Positions 34,056 through 43,432 are shown, numbered from the stretch's first letter. The stretch is 64,000 nt of DNA from Labilibacter marinus (GCF_001659685.2 NZ_LXYE02000012.1:124001-188000), one strand, 5' to 3'. The notes: generated from the sequence alone by a model not told the origin. Made by a program: numbers and translations.

Positions 34056-36264
34056 CTTTACCCAAATTATATTTTATACCTGCATACACCATTCCTCCGT
34101 ACAAAGGACCCCAAATTCTGCTGGCATCAAATTCATCTCCAAACGGATTTTCAGGATCTATAATGGCATTTTTCTGCGTAAAACGTCCAATGTTTTCTCC
34201 ACCCAAATAAAAGCTCCAGTTTCTGTGATTTTTGGTCACTTGCGCCATCCAAACTACATATTGCTCTGATTGATTTGGTCTGGTGTTTTCTGGCGAATTA
34301 TTTCCTGTGGAAGGAAGTCTTTGGTCACCATTAAACTGCGCCGTTAAATCAAACTGCCACTTATCCAGGTTGGTTCGGTACGATCCCGAAAGCAAACCTT
34401 TGTATTTATTCACAAACGGCACTTCCTCTTGCTTGCCATTAAAGGTACTTTGTACATCGTTTTGGCGATATGCAGCGGTTAAATCAAAGCGTTTAAAAAG
34501 CTCATAGTTCGCTTCTATCTGATAAATATTAGAAAACGAAGCCCCATCTAAATTGTAAAAATGAACCTCTTGACTATTTTGGTCCATATCAACCACCAGT
34601 TGGTTTACAAAATCAGTACGGAAAAACTCAATATTAAGATTCAACTTTCTTTCTCCTATAGGAATCTCATTAACCAAGCTAATGCCATAATTCCAGGCTT
34701 CTTCTTGCTTAACTTTCTCGTCGAATATAAAAGCTTTTGAACTGGCCAGTAGGTTGGAGTTTTCGCTCACTGCATCGGCGGTTCTATAGCCTTTACCAGC
34801 GCTGGCACGTACGGCTATTATTTCTGATAAATTGTATTTAGCATGCGCTCTAGGTGTAAAAAAACCTCCATGTAAACTACTGTTATCGTACCTTAAACCT
34901 AACATAAAGGTGAATTTCTCCGAAGGAATATAATTATACTCTACAAATGCCCCAGGTGTGGTTTCTTTGTAACCTACGTTTTGTTTATCACCATTAAAAA
35001 TGGCATCGTTATTATCGTGTACTACACTGATACCAGTATTGTAAGTATGTCTGGTATCGCCTATGTACGATTGAAATAATAAGTTAACAAAGATGTTTTG
35101 TTGCCTTACGTCAAAGGTTCTATTGCCATAAAACGAAGTCCTGTCAAAGTAGTTATACGATAATATGGTTCCTATGCTGGTAGCTTCTCTGTTAAAAATA
35201 AATCCGTTTTTAGCGTAGGCATTAAATCGCTCCACATCAATACCAATTCCATATAGTCCTTGTTCCGATTGCGATATGTCGTGATTGTAATCCAGTTGTC
35301 CTCCTTCTCTTTTTTCGTTGATATAAGAAAGTCCAAACTTAGAGGAGAGTACATCACCTTTGTAATCCCATTGATTAATGAAAGTTCCCATTTTAGCCAA
35401 TGGTTTATCCAGGAATCCATCATTATTCATGTCCATCTCCCTAAAATTACCACTTCCCTGAACCATAATGGAGGTATTCCATTTTTCGTTTAGCTTAAAG
35501 GCATGACCGAATGTGGTTTCTACCTTACCATCCATATTTCCGTAGGTGTAAAAATGCATTTTCTCGGTGCCTACAGGCTCTTTTAGCGAGATGTTTATTT
35601 GTCCAGTCATAGATTCATAGCCATTTTTAACGGAGGCAGAACCTTTAGAAACTTGCAGTCCTTCCATCCATGTGCCTGGTATATATTCCATGCCAAATGC
35701 AGATTCTGCTCCTCTTAAAGTGGGGATATTGCCTATGGTTAATTGTGAGTATCTACCTGAAAGACCTAATAATTGTATTTGTTTAACGCCAGAAACAGCA
35801 TCGGCGTAAGCCACATCTACAGAAGCATTGGTTTCAAAGCTCTCGGAGAGATTACAACATGCACACCTTTCCAATTCTTTAGATGATACATTTTGCACGT
35901 ATAGCGGACTTATTTTAGAAATAGAGGTGTTGGCTCTTCGGTGCGTTACGGTAACTTCGCCTAAAGCTTCGCCTTGCGCAAGGTAAACCTGAAGGGGAGA
36001 GCTGTTGTGTATAAGTACTGTATCGTTAAGATATCCCACATAGCTAAAAACCAACATGTGATATTCGTTTCCAGGCTGATTGATATTAAACTCGCCTTTA
36101 TCATCAGTAATTGTTCCTATGGTAGTTTCTGCCCAATATACATTCACGCCTAAAAGCGGAATGGATTTGTTGCCTTTTTTCTCCAATACTTTCCCTTTGA
36201 TATCTCCCGCATAAGCGGATAAGGAAACCAGTATTGAAAAAACAATGATGTATAGTTTTTTCAT
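34051..36264 (-). CDS. TonB-dependent receptor of the metal cluster
   Basis: A 737-residue outer membrane transporter: signal peptide (ending SAYA), carboxypeptidase-like domain (about 20-95), plug (about 110-225) beginning with LERCACCNLSESFETN, whose Cys triplet is unusual, then barrel. Start: a Met six codons upstream exists, but the Met at 36264 begins the signal peptide (MKKLYIIVFSILVSLSAYA). The flanking HMA and His/Cys-rich genes and the Feo locus point to a metal or metallophore substrate, copper or iron being most likely; the sequence alone cannot choose. A 7-nt repeat array runs right up to its stop codon. Confidence 0.92.
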   Translation of the reverse strand: MKKLYIIVFSILVSLSAYAGDIKGKVLEKKGNKSIPLLGVNVYWAETTIGTITDDKGEFNINQPGNEYHMLVFSYVGYLNDTVLIHNSSPLQVYLAQGEALGEVTVTHRRANTSISKISPLYVQNVSSKELERCACCNLSESFETNASVDVAYADAVSGVKQIQLLGLSGRYSQLTIGNIPTLRGAESAFGMEYIPGTWMEGLQVSKGSASVKNGYESMTGQINISLKEPVGTEKMHFYTYGNMDGKVETTFGHAFKLNEKWNTSIMVQGSGNFREMDMNNDGFLDKPLAKMGTFINQWDYKGDVLSSKFGLSYINEKREGGQLDYNHDISQSEQGLYGIGIDVERFNAYAKNGFIFNREATSIGTILSYNYFDRTSFYGNRTFDVRQQNIFVNLLFQSYIGDTRHTYNTGISVVHDNNDAIFNGDKQNVGYKETTPGAFVEYNYIPSEKFTFMLGLRYDNSSLHGGFFTPRAHAKYNLSEIIAVRASAGKGYRTADAVSENSNLLASSKAFIFDEKVKQEEAWNYGISLVNEIPIGERKLNLNIEFFRTDFVNQLVVDMDQNSQEVHFYNLDGASFSNIYQIEANYELFKRFDLTAAYRQNDVQSTFNGKQEEVPFVNKYKGLLSGSYRTNLDKWQFDLTAQFNGDQRLPSTGNNSPENTRPNQSEQYVVWMAQVTKNHRNWSFYLGGENIGRFTQKNAIIDPENPFGDEFDASRIWGPLYGGMVYAGIKYNLGKE

Positions 36265-36389
36265 GATGTTGTAAAATTGCAAACCTTGCGCTATAGCAAA
36301 TTTGTAATTGGTGCACAGGTTTTGTGTAACATTAAATACTTTTTAAGAAGTGTTTTAAAATAACACTTCAGTGGATGAAGAATTAAATG

Positions 36390-36884
36390 TTAACAGGCAA
36401 TTTTAAAAGTGTGATGAAGCGTAATTATTTCCCTACCACTATGTTGTAGTAAAGGTATTTCGGGGGGGAGTTCTCTTAATAATCCATCATCAAAAAGAGA
36501 CGAATGTAAGATGTCAATTTGATGAGGAGCGTTTATGTCAATAAGTAAAGATAGTATGCTTGGTTTAGGCGGAACTTGACGATTTGAATAGTTGTAATCG
36601 TTTTTAAGTTTAACCGTCTTGAAACTACTATTGTGGTGTTCGCAACAACTTTTTTCTTCAGCTTTATGCGTACAGCAATCATTTTGATGTTGGTGCGTTG
36701 AATGAAATAGAATTTCTGCATTTTCTTCACACATATCTTCCGTTGAATCAATATACATGGAATATATTGTCTGATTAGAATGCTGGCAGTAGTGATAAAA
36801 TAGAACCATACCACTAGTGCTTAGCAGAAAAAAGCTAAGTGCAATAATGGCGAATATACGTCTATTTATCTCTTTTAAAATCAT
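36390..36884 (-). CDS. His/Cys-rich membrane-anchored protein (HYC_CC_PP type)
   Basis: A 164-residue protein with one N-terminal membrane segment (about 12-32), directly followed by FYHYCQH and then DCCTHKAEEKSCCEHH, a dense His/Cys stretch suited to metal binding, then a Pro-rich part with VPPKP and LPPEIPLL. This pattern matches the small HYC_CC_PP family that I recall as encoded next to TonB receptors and HMA proteins in Bacteroidota. It probably handles copper or a related metal in the periplasm. It is encoded 125 nt upstream of the receptor on the same strand. Confidence 0.8.
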   Translation of the reverse strand: MILKEINRRIFAIIALSFFLLSTSGMVLFYHYCQHSNQTIYSMYIDSTEDMCEENAEILFHSTHQHQNDCCTHKAEEKSCCEHHNSSFKTVKLKNDYNYSNRQVPPKPSILSLLIDINAPHQIDILHSSLFDDGLLRELPPEIPLLQHSGREIITLHHTFKIAC

Positions 36885-36947
36885 ATTACAAATAACGACA
36901 AATTAATTGAAAGATTGCGTTAATGGTTTGTTAATGCCTTGTGTTTA

Positions 36948-37139
36948 TTAGCGTACAGGTTTAAGTTTTTTAAAATTGACCTGCTTAAGTAAATCTGTTT
37001 TAGCACTACAGCCTCCACAACTTCCAGCACAGCCTGCGTTGTTTTCTTGGTAGGCGCTCCAGATAACTTTTCCGAAGGAATAAGCTGTATAACTAAAGGC
37101 ACCAACTACGCTAATCCACATTAATATTTCTTGTACCAT
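36948..37139 (-). CDS. FeoB-associated Cys-rich membrane protein
   Basis: A 63-residue protein with one membrane helix (about 3-27) and a Cys cluster AGCAGSCGGCSAK, as found in the small protein that follows feoB in Bacteroidota and other bacteria. It begins 3 nt after the feoAB stop codon, so it is translated with it. It probably assists ferrous iron transfer at the inner membrane. An overlapping frame on the same strand (36920-37105) is a shadow. Confidence 0.92.
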   Translation of the reverse strand: MVQEILMWISVVGAFSYTAYSFGKVIWSAYQENNAGCAGSCGGCSAKTDLLKQVNFKKLKPVR

Positions 37140-37142
37140 ACT

Positions 37143-39638
37143 TTAAATGTTAAGTATTAAACTACCTCCTTGATATACTGCAAAAGATAAAATCCAAGCC
37201 AACGAAGTGGTATATATAATAGTAAAAAGAGCCCATTTCCACGACCCAGATTCTTTTCGGATGGTTGCAATTACCCCAATACAAGGGAAGTATATTAAAA
37301 TAAATACCAAAAAACTTAAGGCTACTAAAGGTGTAAACGAAGCCTCTCCCGATTCTTTTTTATCGTTTTTAATATTCTCCATTAAGCTTTTCTGCTCTTC
37401 TTCAGCAGTCTCGGAATTGCTTTGGTAAATAACAGCCATTGTACTTACAACAACTTCTTTAGCAGCAACCCCACTTAAAATACTAACACCCATCTTCCAA
37501 TCAAAACCAAGTGGACGTATGGTTGGTTCAATCGCATGTCCTATTTTTCCAATGTAAGAGCCTACTTGTGCTTCGCTTTCTTTATGAAACTCTAAGTCAT
37601 TAATTTTATTAGTAAGCTTAGCTTTCGCTAATTCATTTCCTGTACTGTTGGATAGCTGGTTTAATTCTATGCTTAACTCACTTATCTGTTGGTCGTAGTT
37701 TTGCGAATATTCAATATCCTTAGGGAAATTTTGAAGAAACCAGATAATGATAGAAGCAATCATGATAATGCCGCCCACCTTTTTTAGGTACTGACCTCCT
37801 TTGTTCCACATATGTCGAATAGTAGACCTTAATGTTGGCATTCTATAGGGCGGTAGTTCCATGACAAAAGGAACGTCTTTATCCTTAAATAATACCCTTC
37901 GGAAGATTTTAGCAACGATTACGGCAAGTAAAATTCCCAATCCGTATATTCCAAAAAGTATGGTTCCGGAGTGATCAGGAAAGAAAGCGCCTATAAACAG
38001 AATATATACAGGTAAGCGTGCACTACACGACATAAATGGGTTGATGAGCATGGTGATGAGGCGATTATTTTTGTCCTCAATGGTTCTGGTGGCCATAATA
38101 GCGGGCACGTTACAACCAAATCCCATTACAAGCGGAATAAATGATTTACCATGAAGCCCCATTTTATGCATCAACTTATCCATAATAAAGGCAGCTCTGG
38201 CCATGTATCCTGTATCTTCCATAAAAGAAATAAAGAAGAATAGGATGAGAATATTTGGCAGAAATACTACGACTCCTCCCATGCCGCTTATAATACCATT
38301 AATCAACAAATCCTTAAATGGACCTTCAGTCATTATGCCATTTAAAAATTTCATCAGCATTTCAACGCCACCTTCAATTAAATCCATGGGGTATTGCCCA
38401 AGCGAAAAGGTACTTTGAAACATGAGCCACATAAAAAACAGGAATATCGGAAAGCCAAATAACTTATGCGTTAAAAAGGTATCTAGTACTTCTGATTTTC
38501 TAACTTTAATGGTGGGTGATTCTTCATAGGTTTCTTTTAGTGCTCCTGTTATAAAGCCATATTTAGCATCAGTAATTAGTGTTTCGCAATTATCGTTGAG
38601 TTCGTTTTCAACTTTTTTGATGATGGCTTTTATTTTTTCTTTATAAGTTTCAAATTGACTGCGATTGCTAAACTTATTGTAAAAAACTTCATCTTGCTCC
38701 AGCATTTTTAAAGCTAGGTAGCGAGGCGATATATTTTTGGGTAAATCAAAGTGACTAAATACATCACCTTGTAGTTTACCAATAGCTTTTTCTAAAGTTT
38801 GCCCGTAGTTAATATGGACCCTACGTTGGTTAGGGCTTGCATCTTCATATATTTCTATGGCTTTGTCAAAGAGTTCGTCAAGTCCTTGTCGTTTAGAGCT
38901 AACGGTAGGAATAAATTGAATGCCCAGCATTTTCCCTAGGCTCTCATGGTTAAACGTATCACCTTTCTTTTTTAACTCATCATACATGTTTAAAGCTGCA
39001 ACCACCTTAATATCCATGTCAATAAGTTGGGTTGTTAGCAGTAAGTTACGCTCCAAATTTGAAGAGTCGATTACATTAATAACAATGTCAGGTGTTTCTT
39101 CAATAATATGCTTACGTACAAATAATTCTTCAGGAGAATAAGCCGAAAGCGAATATGTTCCAGGTAAATCAACGATATTGAAAGTATAACCATTGTGCTC
39201 AAATTTACCCTCTTTAGAATCGATGGTTACACCGCTGTAATTACCAACATGCTCTTTGGCTCCACTGACGTAATTAAATAATGTTGTTTTACCACAGTTG
39301 GGGTTACCAACTAAAGCTATATTAATAGATTTTCTTTGCTTAAACGCTGTTTCTCTTAAAACTTCATCACTAATGGTTCCTTCAAAAGGGGCGCTTGCTA
39401 TTTTCTTAGCTTCTTCCTTTGAAATAACCTGAACTAATTGAGCTTCACTTCTTCGTAAGGAAACTTTATAGTCCATAATCTCATACTCAATAGGGTCTTT
39501 TAAAGGAGCATTCTTAACTACTTTTACTTTTTTACCTTTCACAAAACCCATCTCAATAATGCGTTTACGAAAAGCACCGTGACCTTTAACTTTAACAATA
39601 ACAGCCTCTTGTCCTGTATGTAGTTCTGATAGATTCAT
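37143..39638 (-). CDS. feoB: ferrous iron transporter, FeoA-FeoB fusion
   Basis: Inner membrane Fe(II) uptake protein of 831 residues. The first 75 residues form the SH3-like FeoA domain, usually a separate protein; then comes the G domain with G1 GNPNCGKT (111-118), G3 DLPGTYSLS and G4 AALNMYDE-type segments, and the FeoB membrane core with two Gate motifs, including GFGCNVPAIMATRTI and the later FPCIGVIATI. FeoAB fusions are common in Bacteroidota. It heads a five-gene minus-strand metal cluster. A -7 box lies 50 nt upstream; no Fur box was recognised. Confidence 0.97.
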   Translation of the reverse strand: MNLSELHTGQEAVIVKVKGHGAFRKRIIEMGFVKGKKVKVVKNAPLKDPIEYEIMDYKVSLRRSEAQLVQVISKEEAKKIASAPFEGTISDEVLRETAFKQRKSINIALVGNPNCGKTTLFNYVSGAKEHVGNYSGVTIDSKEGKFEHNGYTFNIVDLPGTYSLSAYSPEELFVRKHIIEETPDIVINVIDSSNLERNLLLTTQLIDMDIKVVAALNMYDELKKKGDTFNHESLGKMLGIQFIPTVSSKRQGLDELFDKAIEIYEDASPNQRRVHINYGQTLEKAIGKLQGDVFSHFDLPKNISPRYLALKMLEQDEVFYNKFSNRSQFETYKEKIKAIIKKVENELNDNCETLITDAKYGFITGALKETYEESPTIKVRKSEVLDTFLTHKLFGFPIFLFFMWLMFQSTFSLGQYPMDLIEGGVEMLMKFLNGIMTEGPFKDLLINGIISGMGGVVVFLPNILILFFFISFMEDTGYMARAAFIMDKLMHKMGLHGKSFIPLVMGFGCNVPAIMATRTIEDKNNRLITMLINPFMSCSARLPVYILFIGAFFPDHSGTILFGIYGLGILLAVIVAKIFRRVLFKDKDVPFVMELPPYRMPTLRSTIRHMWNKGGQYLKKVGGIIMIASIIIWFLQNFPKDIEYSQNYDQQISELSIELNQLSNSTGNELAKAKLTNKINDLEFHKESEAQVGSYIGKIGHAIEPTIRPLGFDWKMGVSILSGVAAKEVVVSTMAVIYQSNSETAEEEQKSLMENIKNDKKESGEASFTPLVALSFLVFILIYFPCIGVIATIRKESGSWKWALFTIIYTTSLAWILSFAVYQGGSLILNI

Positions 39639-39688
39639 TCGTAAGATTAGTTCATATTACATCATAAGCGATGTTTTCCCTCAATAAA

Positions 39689-39696
39689 CAAAAATA
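39689..39696 (-). promoter_or_regulatory. candidate -7 element for feoAB
   Basis: Reads TATTTTTG on the minus strand, 51 nt before the start codon. No -33 TTG and no clear Fur box nearby. Confidence 0.4.
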
Positions 39697-39785
39697 TACC
39701 TATTAAATTAGATACCCAATCCCAATTAGTAGGGATTTTTTAGCCTGTGGTGTGGTTAAAATTAGTGTAAGACTGAATGATTAAC

Positions 39786-39793
39786 TATTTTTG
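39786..39793 (+). promoter_or_regulatory. candidate -7 element for the 39815 gene
   Basis: TATTTTTG, an exact TAnnTTTG match, 21 nt before the ATG; this implies a short leader. The -33 site is weak. Confidence 0.4.
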
Positions 39794-39814
39794 GGGACTA
39801 ATTAATTGGAGGGT

Positions 39815-40594
39815 ATGAATCAAGAGATAGAGTTTAATCAAGTATATAATAAGATTCAAGAATTGCTCAAGAGTGGTAAAAATACTATTTCGGTGCTTGA
39901 AGAACAGGTAGATGTTGAGTTACAGTTAGAATATTTTAAAACCTCAAGAAAACTTTACAATAAGGTAGATAAGGAAGTTGTGTTGATGGAGAAAAACCAA
40001 TTAACTGAGAGTGCCATAAGTATTGATGTAAAGAAAGAGTTGCTATCCTCATTGGCTAAAATTGATGACCCTTCTGCTTTTAGAGCCTTAGAAACTTATA
40101 AGGAAAATCCAGATGCAGAATTGGAGCAATGGAGTAAGTTAGCTTATCAGGAATCTAAAATGGTACTAGAAACTTCTTTATTAGGGGAGGCACCCATATT
40201 TATTTCAACAGGATTAGGAGGTAAGGGTAGTCAGTTAAGGTATTTTATTGTGCTTGTTGCTAATGAATCGGAAGCTCTTGAAGAATGGCAGCAGAACTTA
40301 GTAAGGAAAGAGCTTAATTACTTCTTTGAAAGGGATAATGGTGAGTTGGAACAAATTGATTTTGACACTGATTTGGTTTTAATTACTGGTTTGTTACCCA
40401 TCGCTATTAATATAAAGGATACGCTCACGTCTGTAGTAAAAGAGTGTAATGAGCTGGGTGGTTTTTTAAAAAAATCATTTATTGTTACCAATGTAAAAAA
40501 GTTAGAAATAAACGAGGTGCGGAATATGGTTAATGCGGCACAATCAAAAGAAGATTCGTCTGAGGATGGCGGTAGTAATGAATTAGAGCTATAA
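39815..40594 (+). CDS. conserved-looking cytoplasmic protein of unknown function (259 aa)
   Basis: I do not assign a family. No signal or membrane segment. The N-terminal half (1-120) is charged and helical, with VDVELQLEYF and VKKELLSSLAKIDDPSAFRALE; the C-terminal half looks like an alpha/beta domain with SLLGEAPIFISTGLGGKGSQLRYF and strand-like FIVLVANES and DLVLITGLLPIAI. Start is ATG 39815, preceded by a GGAGGG tract; a TTG three codons upstream is less likely. The MTH1187-like gene begins 8 nt after the stop, so both probably share one transcript and perhaps one task. Confidence 0.75.
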   Translation: MNQEIEFNQVYNKIQELLKSGKNTISVLEEQVDVELQLEYFKTSRKLYNKVDKEVVLMEKNQLTESAISIDVKKELLSSLAKIDDPSAFRALETYKENPDAELEQWSKLAYQESKMVLETSLLGEAPIFISTGLGGKGSQLRYFIVLVANESEALEEWQQNLVRKELNYFFERDNGELEQIDFDTDLVLITGLLPIAINIKDTLTSVVKECNELGGFLKKSFIVTNVKKLEINEVRNMVNAAQSKEDSSEDGGSNELEL

Positions 40595-40602
40595 ATTATT
40601 AT

Positions 40603-40908
40603 ATGGAATATATAAACAACAATACAGTAAATATTGCGGTTCAGGTTTTACCTGTTGCAAAGGATAAGGATTCGTACGATTTAGTAGATGATGCTATTGC
40701 TATTATTGAAGAATCTGGAGTGAAATACCTTGTAACACCTTTTGAAACGGTTATGGAAGGTAAGTATGATGAATTAATGCAGGTTGTAAAAGAGGTGCAG
40801 AATGCATGTTATGCTTCAGGTTCTGAAAAAGTAATGTGTTATGTAAAAATTCAATCTGTACTGAATAAGGATGTAACCATTGATGATAAAGTAGGGAAGT
40901 ATTCCTAA
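40603..40908 (+). CDS. MTH1187-family thiamine-binding-like protein
   Basis: A 101-residue protein of the small ferredoxin-like fold family (MTH1187/YkoF group), whose characterised relatives bind thiamine or its pyrimidine precursor. The sequence carries the family core VQVLPVAKDKDSYDLVDDAIAIIEESGVKY, VTPFETVMEGKYDELM and MCYVKIQ. No thiamine transport gene is near, so the ligand is uncertain. It is coupled to the unknown gene at 39815. Confidence 0.85.
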   Translation: MEYINNNTVNIAVQVLPVAKDKDSYDLVDDAIAIIEESGVKYLVTPFETVMEGKYDELMQVVKEVQNACYASGSEKVMCYVKIQSVLNKDVTIDDKVGKYS

Positions 40909-40935
40909 TAATACTTATCAAAAGTTTATAGAAAC

Positions 40936-40967
40936 AAAAAAAAGCTACTCGATGAGTAGCTTTTTTT
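40936..40967. terminator. convergent terminator
   Basis: AAGCTACTC-gat-GAGTAGCTT (40942-40950 with 40954-40962) flanked by A and T runs; it serves the plus-strand gene pair and the minus-strand PUR gene. Confidence 0.9.
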
Positions 40968-40985
40968 ATGGAAATATTTTTATGC

Positions 40986-41354
40986 CTATTCGGCTAAATC
41001 TTCAAATTCAACGTTTGTATATTCGTTGGCTGGAACTGCCTCTGCAAGTTCTGCTACAGGCTCTTCAATAAAAGGTTGGTTGTTCTTAATAAAAGAAACT
41101 ACCTCTTCTAGTCCGTCTGCAAACTTATCAAAATCCTCTTTGTAAAGAAAAACTTTGTGCTTTTCGAAATGGAACCTACCGTCTTGGTCAAATTTCTTTT
41201 TGCTTTCTGTGATTGTCAGGTAATAATCGTTTTTGCGAGTAGCCTTCACATCAAAGAAATAGGTTCTTTTTCCTGCCCTTACCGCTTTTGAAAAGATTTC
41301 TTCTCTATCATTCTTTTCAAAACCTTCTTTTTTCTCATATCCTTCCATCTTCAA
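40986..41354 (-). CDS. PUR-alpha-like DNA/RNA-binding protein (DUF3276)
   Basis: A 122-residue protein of the bacterial PUR family, present across Bacteroidota and spirochaetes. The single PUR repeat spans about 15-95 (EEIFSKAVRAGKRTYFFDVK, DYYLTITESKKK and HKVFLYKEDFDKF) and the C-terminus is acidic. Relatives bind purine-rich single-stranded DNA or RNA. Monocistronic. Confidence 0.92.
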   Translation of the reverse strand: MKMEGYEKKEGFEKNDREEIFSKAVRAGKRTYFFDVKATRKNDYYLTITESKKKFDQDGRFHFEKHKVFLYKEDFDKFADGLEEVVSFIKNNQPFIEEPVAELAEAVPANEYTNVEFEDLAE

Positions 41355-41729
41355 TAATTTGTTATTTTAAATAAAAAATAAACTGGTTTTTGTTTGCCTC
41401 CCAAAAATGGGAATTATTTTTTAATAAATCTAGATATTCAAAGTAAAATTTACTATAATTATTAATAATTGATAATGTTTTTAGCTTAAAAAGTGATAAT
41501 TCGTATTGAATAAATAGGTAATCAATTACTAAATAAAACTGATTCCATTTTAAATAGAGTCATATATTATTCTATATGTAAATTGCAAATCATCATTATC
41601 TAAGCCTTATTTTATCAATCTTTGACAACAATTTATTTTGAAGGAGTAAAAGATGTTTTTTTTTGTGGGATGATATGAAAAAAGACCTATTTTTGCGCTA
41701 ATAACAAATTATTAAAAGTTCTTTGAGGA
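41355..41729. other. AT-rich divergent region before nusB
   Basis: Very AT-rich spacer between the PUR gene and nusB. The nusB promoter lies at 41663-41695. Nothing else coding was seen. Confidence 0.5.
41663..41695 (+). promoter_or_regulatory. nusB operon promoter
   Basis: TTG at 41663-41665, a 22-nt spacer and TATTTTTG at 41688-41695, 34 nt before the nusB ATG. Confidence 0.55.
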
Positions 41730-42677
41730 ATGTTAAACAGAAGACTACTAAGAGTAAAAGTGATGCAGGTATTATATGCTCACTTCCAGCATAACGAAAC
41801 TACTATTCAAAATTCTGAGAAAGAATTATTTCACAGTATTTCAAAATCTCTGGATTTGTACTATTTGTACATTCTTCTTGTTTTAGAAGTAAGAGACTAT
41901 GCCATTGGCCGTATTGAATTTGGAAAGAACAAAAAGACGGCTTCTAAAGAAGAGCGCAATCCCAACACCCGTTTTGTAACCAATAAAGTACTATCTAAAT
42001 TTGCCGATAGCCCAGAAGTGCAGGCTTATATGGATAAGAATGGTAGTAATTGGTCAAATTACAAAGAGATTGTTAAAAATCTTTATAACGATATTCTTAA
42101 ATCTCAACAATATCAGGATTACCTTAAAAGCGAAACAACAAACTTTGAAATAGACAAAAAGTTTATGATAAAGTTATTCGAAAAGGTAATTGCTTATTTT
42201 GAGCCTATCTACCCAACTTTTGAAGAGCAAAGTATTTACTGGAATGATGAAGTGGAGTTTGTGCTTAGTATGGTTGTAAAAACTATTAAGAGCATGGAAG
42301 AGGATAAGCCTGTGCAGTTGATGCCTGAGTTTAAAGATGATGATGATGAGGAGTTTGTGAAAAAACTATTCAGAAAAGCTGCTTTAAACCATAAAGATTA
42401 TTTAGGTTTGGTTGAAAAGCACTCCAAAAATTGGGATGTGGACAGGGTTGCTTTTATGGATATTGTGTTGATGCAGATTGCTATTGCAGAGTTAACTGAG
42501 TTCTCGCAAATTCCAATTAAAGTATCGATGAACGAGTATATCGAAATTGCTAAGCATTATTCAACAGAAAAAAGTGGTGTGTTTATCAATGGAATTTTAG
42601 ATAAAGTTATACAAGAATTAACTGAATCGAAACAGATTAATAAAACTGGTAAAGGCTTAATGGACGGTGCAAAGTAA
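41730..42677 (+). CDS. nusB: transcription antitermination factor NusB
   Basis: Cytoplasmic RNA-binding factor that, with NusE, supports antitermination on rRNA operons. The 315 residues start with MLNRRLLRVKVMQVLYAHFQ, the family N-terminus. The C-terminal third (FMDIVLMQIAIAELTEF, SMNEYIEIAKHYSTEKSGVFINGILDKV) is the conserved NusB core. A long middle insertion, about twice the size of E. coli NusB in total, is the usual form in Bacteroidota. It leads a run with the DUF1573 gene, yajC, ybbR and coaE. Confidence 0.95.
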   Translation: MLNRRLLRVKVMQVLYAHFQHNETTIQNSEKELFHSISKSLDLYYLYILLVLEVRDYAIGRIEFGKNKKTASKEERNPNTRFVTNKVLSKFADSPEVQAYMDKNGSNWSNYKEIVKNLYNDILKSQQYQDYLKSETTNFEIDKKFMIKLFEKVIAYFEPIYPTFEEQSIYWNDEVEFVLSMVVKTIKSMEEDKPVQLMPEFKDDDDEEFVKKLFRKAALNHKDYLGLVEKHSKNWDVDRVAFMDIVLMQIAIAELTEFSQIPIKVSMNEYIEIAKHYSTEKSGVFINGILDKVIQELTESKQINKTGKGLMDGAK

Positions 42678-43080
42678 AGTTGTATTATTATTGAGTTGTA
42701 TAAGTTTGATGGCCTTGCTGGCATGTAATAATACTAAGCAGAGCCAAAAACAAATAAGTACAAAACATACAACGGAAATTACTTTCGAGAAATCGACACA
42801 TGCTTTCGGACAAATAAAGGGTGGAGAAACAGTAGGTTGCTATTTTAGTTTTACCAATTCTGGCGAACATCCTTTAGTGATTAATCAAGTAAAGCCAGGC
42901 TGTGGTTGTACTACCGTAAAATTTCCTCAGGAACCAATTTTGGCAGGTGAAAAGGGTGAAATTGAGATTCGCTTCGATTCCAGTGGTTTTTCAGGTCATC
43001 AGTATAAAGTAGTGCAAGTTTTTGCTAATATTGAAAATAAAATAAAAGAGTTGGTCATTTCGGCCAATGTTATAAATTAG
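42667..43080 (+). CDS. DUF1573 lipoprotein
   Basis: A 137-residue lipoprotein (lipobox LLAC, Cys20) with a single Ig-like DUF1573 domain containing the typical VKPGCGCTTVKFP. The start is GTG at 42667, overlapping the nusB stop by 11 nt; no later Met would preserve the signal peptide. It is coupled to nusB and followed by yajC. Its function is not known. Confidence 0.92.
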   Translation: MQSKVVLLLSCISLMALLACNNTKQSQKQISTKHTTEITFEKSTHAFGQIKGGETVGCYFSFTNSGEHPLVINQVKPGCGCTTVKFPQEPILAGEKGEIEIRFDSSGFSGHQYKVVQVFANIENKIKELVISANVIN

Positions 43081-43095
43081 ATAAATAGGATAAAA

Positions 43096-43413
43096 ATGGA
43101 CTTACAAAGTATTTTTTTACAAGCTGCTCCTGGAGGGTTTGATATCGTTAAACAATTATTTCCTTTTCTTTTAATCATTGTTGTATTTTATTTCTTTATG
43201 ATTCGTCCACAGATGAAGCGTCAAAAAGAATTAAAAAAGTACCGCGAAGAACTTAAAAAAGGCGATAAGGTTGTTACAACTGGTGGTATTTACGGAAAAG
43301 TAGCTGAAATCAAGGAGCCTCACGTGGAAGTAGAAATTTCTAAAGGTGTGGTAATTAAAATCGATAAATCAGCTATCATTATGGATATGTCTGATGCGCA
43401 AGCAAAACGATAG
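43096..43413 (+). CDS. yajC: preprotein translocase accessory subunit YajC
   Basis: A 105-residue single-pass membrane protein of the Sec holotranslocon. One helix (about 24-42) then RPQMKRQKELKKYREELKKGDKVVTTGGIYGKV, the family hallmark. Normal length. It follows DUF1573 by 15 nt. Confidence 0.95.
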   Translation: MDLQSIFLQAAPGGFDIVKQLFPFLLIIVVFYFFMIRPQMKRQKELKKYREELKKGDKVVTTGGIYGKVAEIKEPHVEVEISKGVVIKIDKSAIIMDMSDAQAKR

Positions 43414-43432
43414 AAGATAATTTTTTTATATG

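Noticed and set aside
36920-37105. A 61-codon frame on the minus strand overlapping the FeoB-associated gene.
   Set aside because: The frame at 36948-37139 has the expected membrane helix and Cys cluster and abuts feoAB; the other is a shadow.
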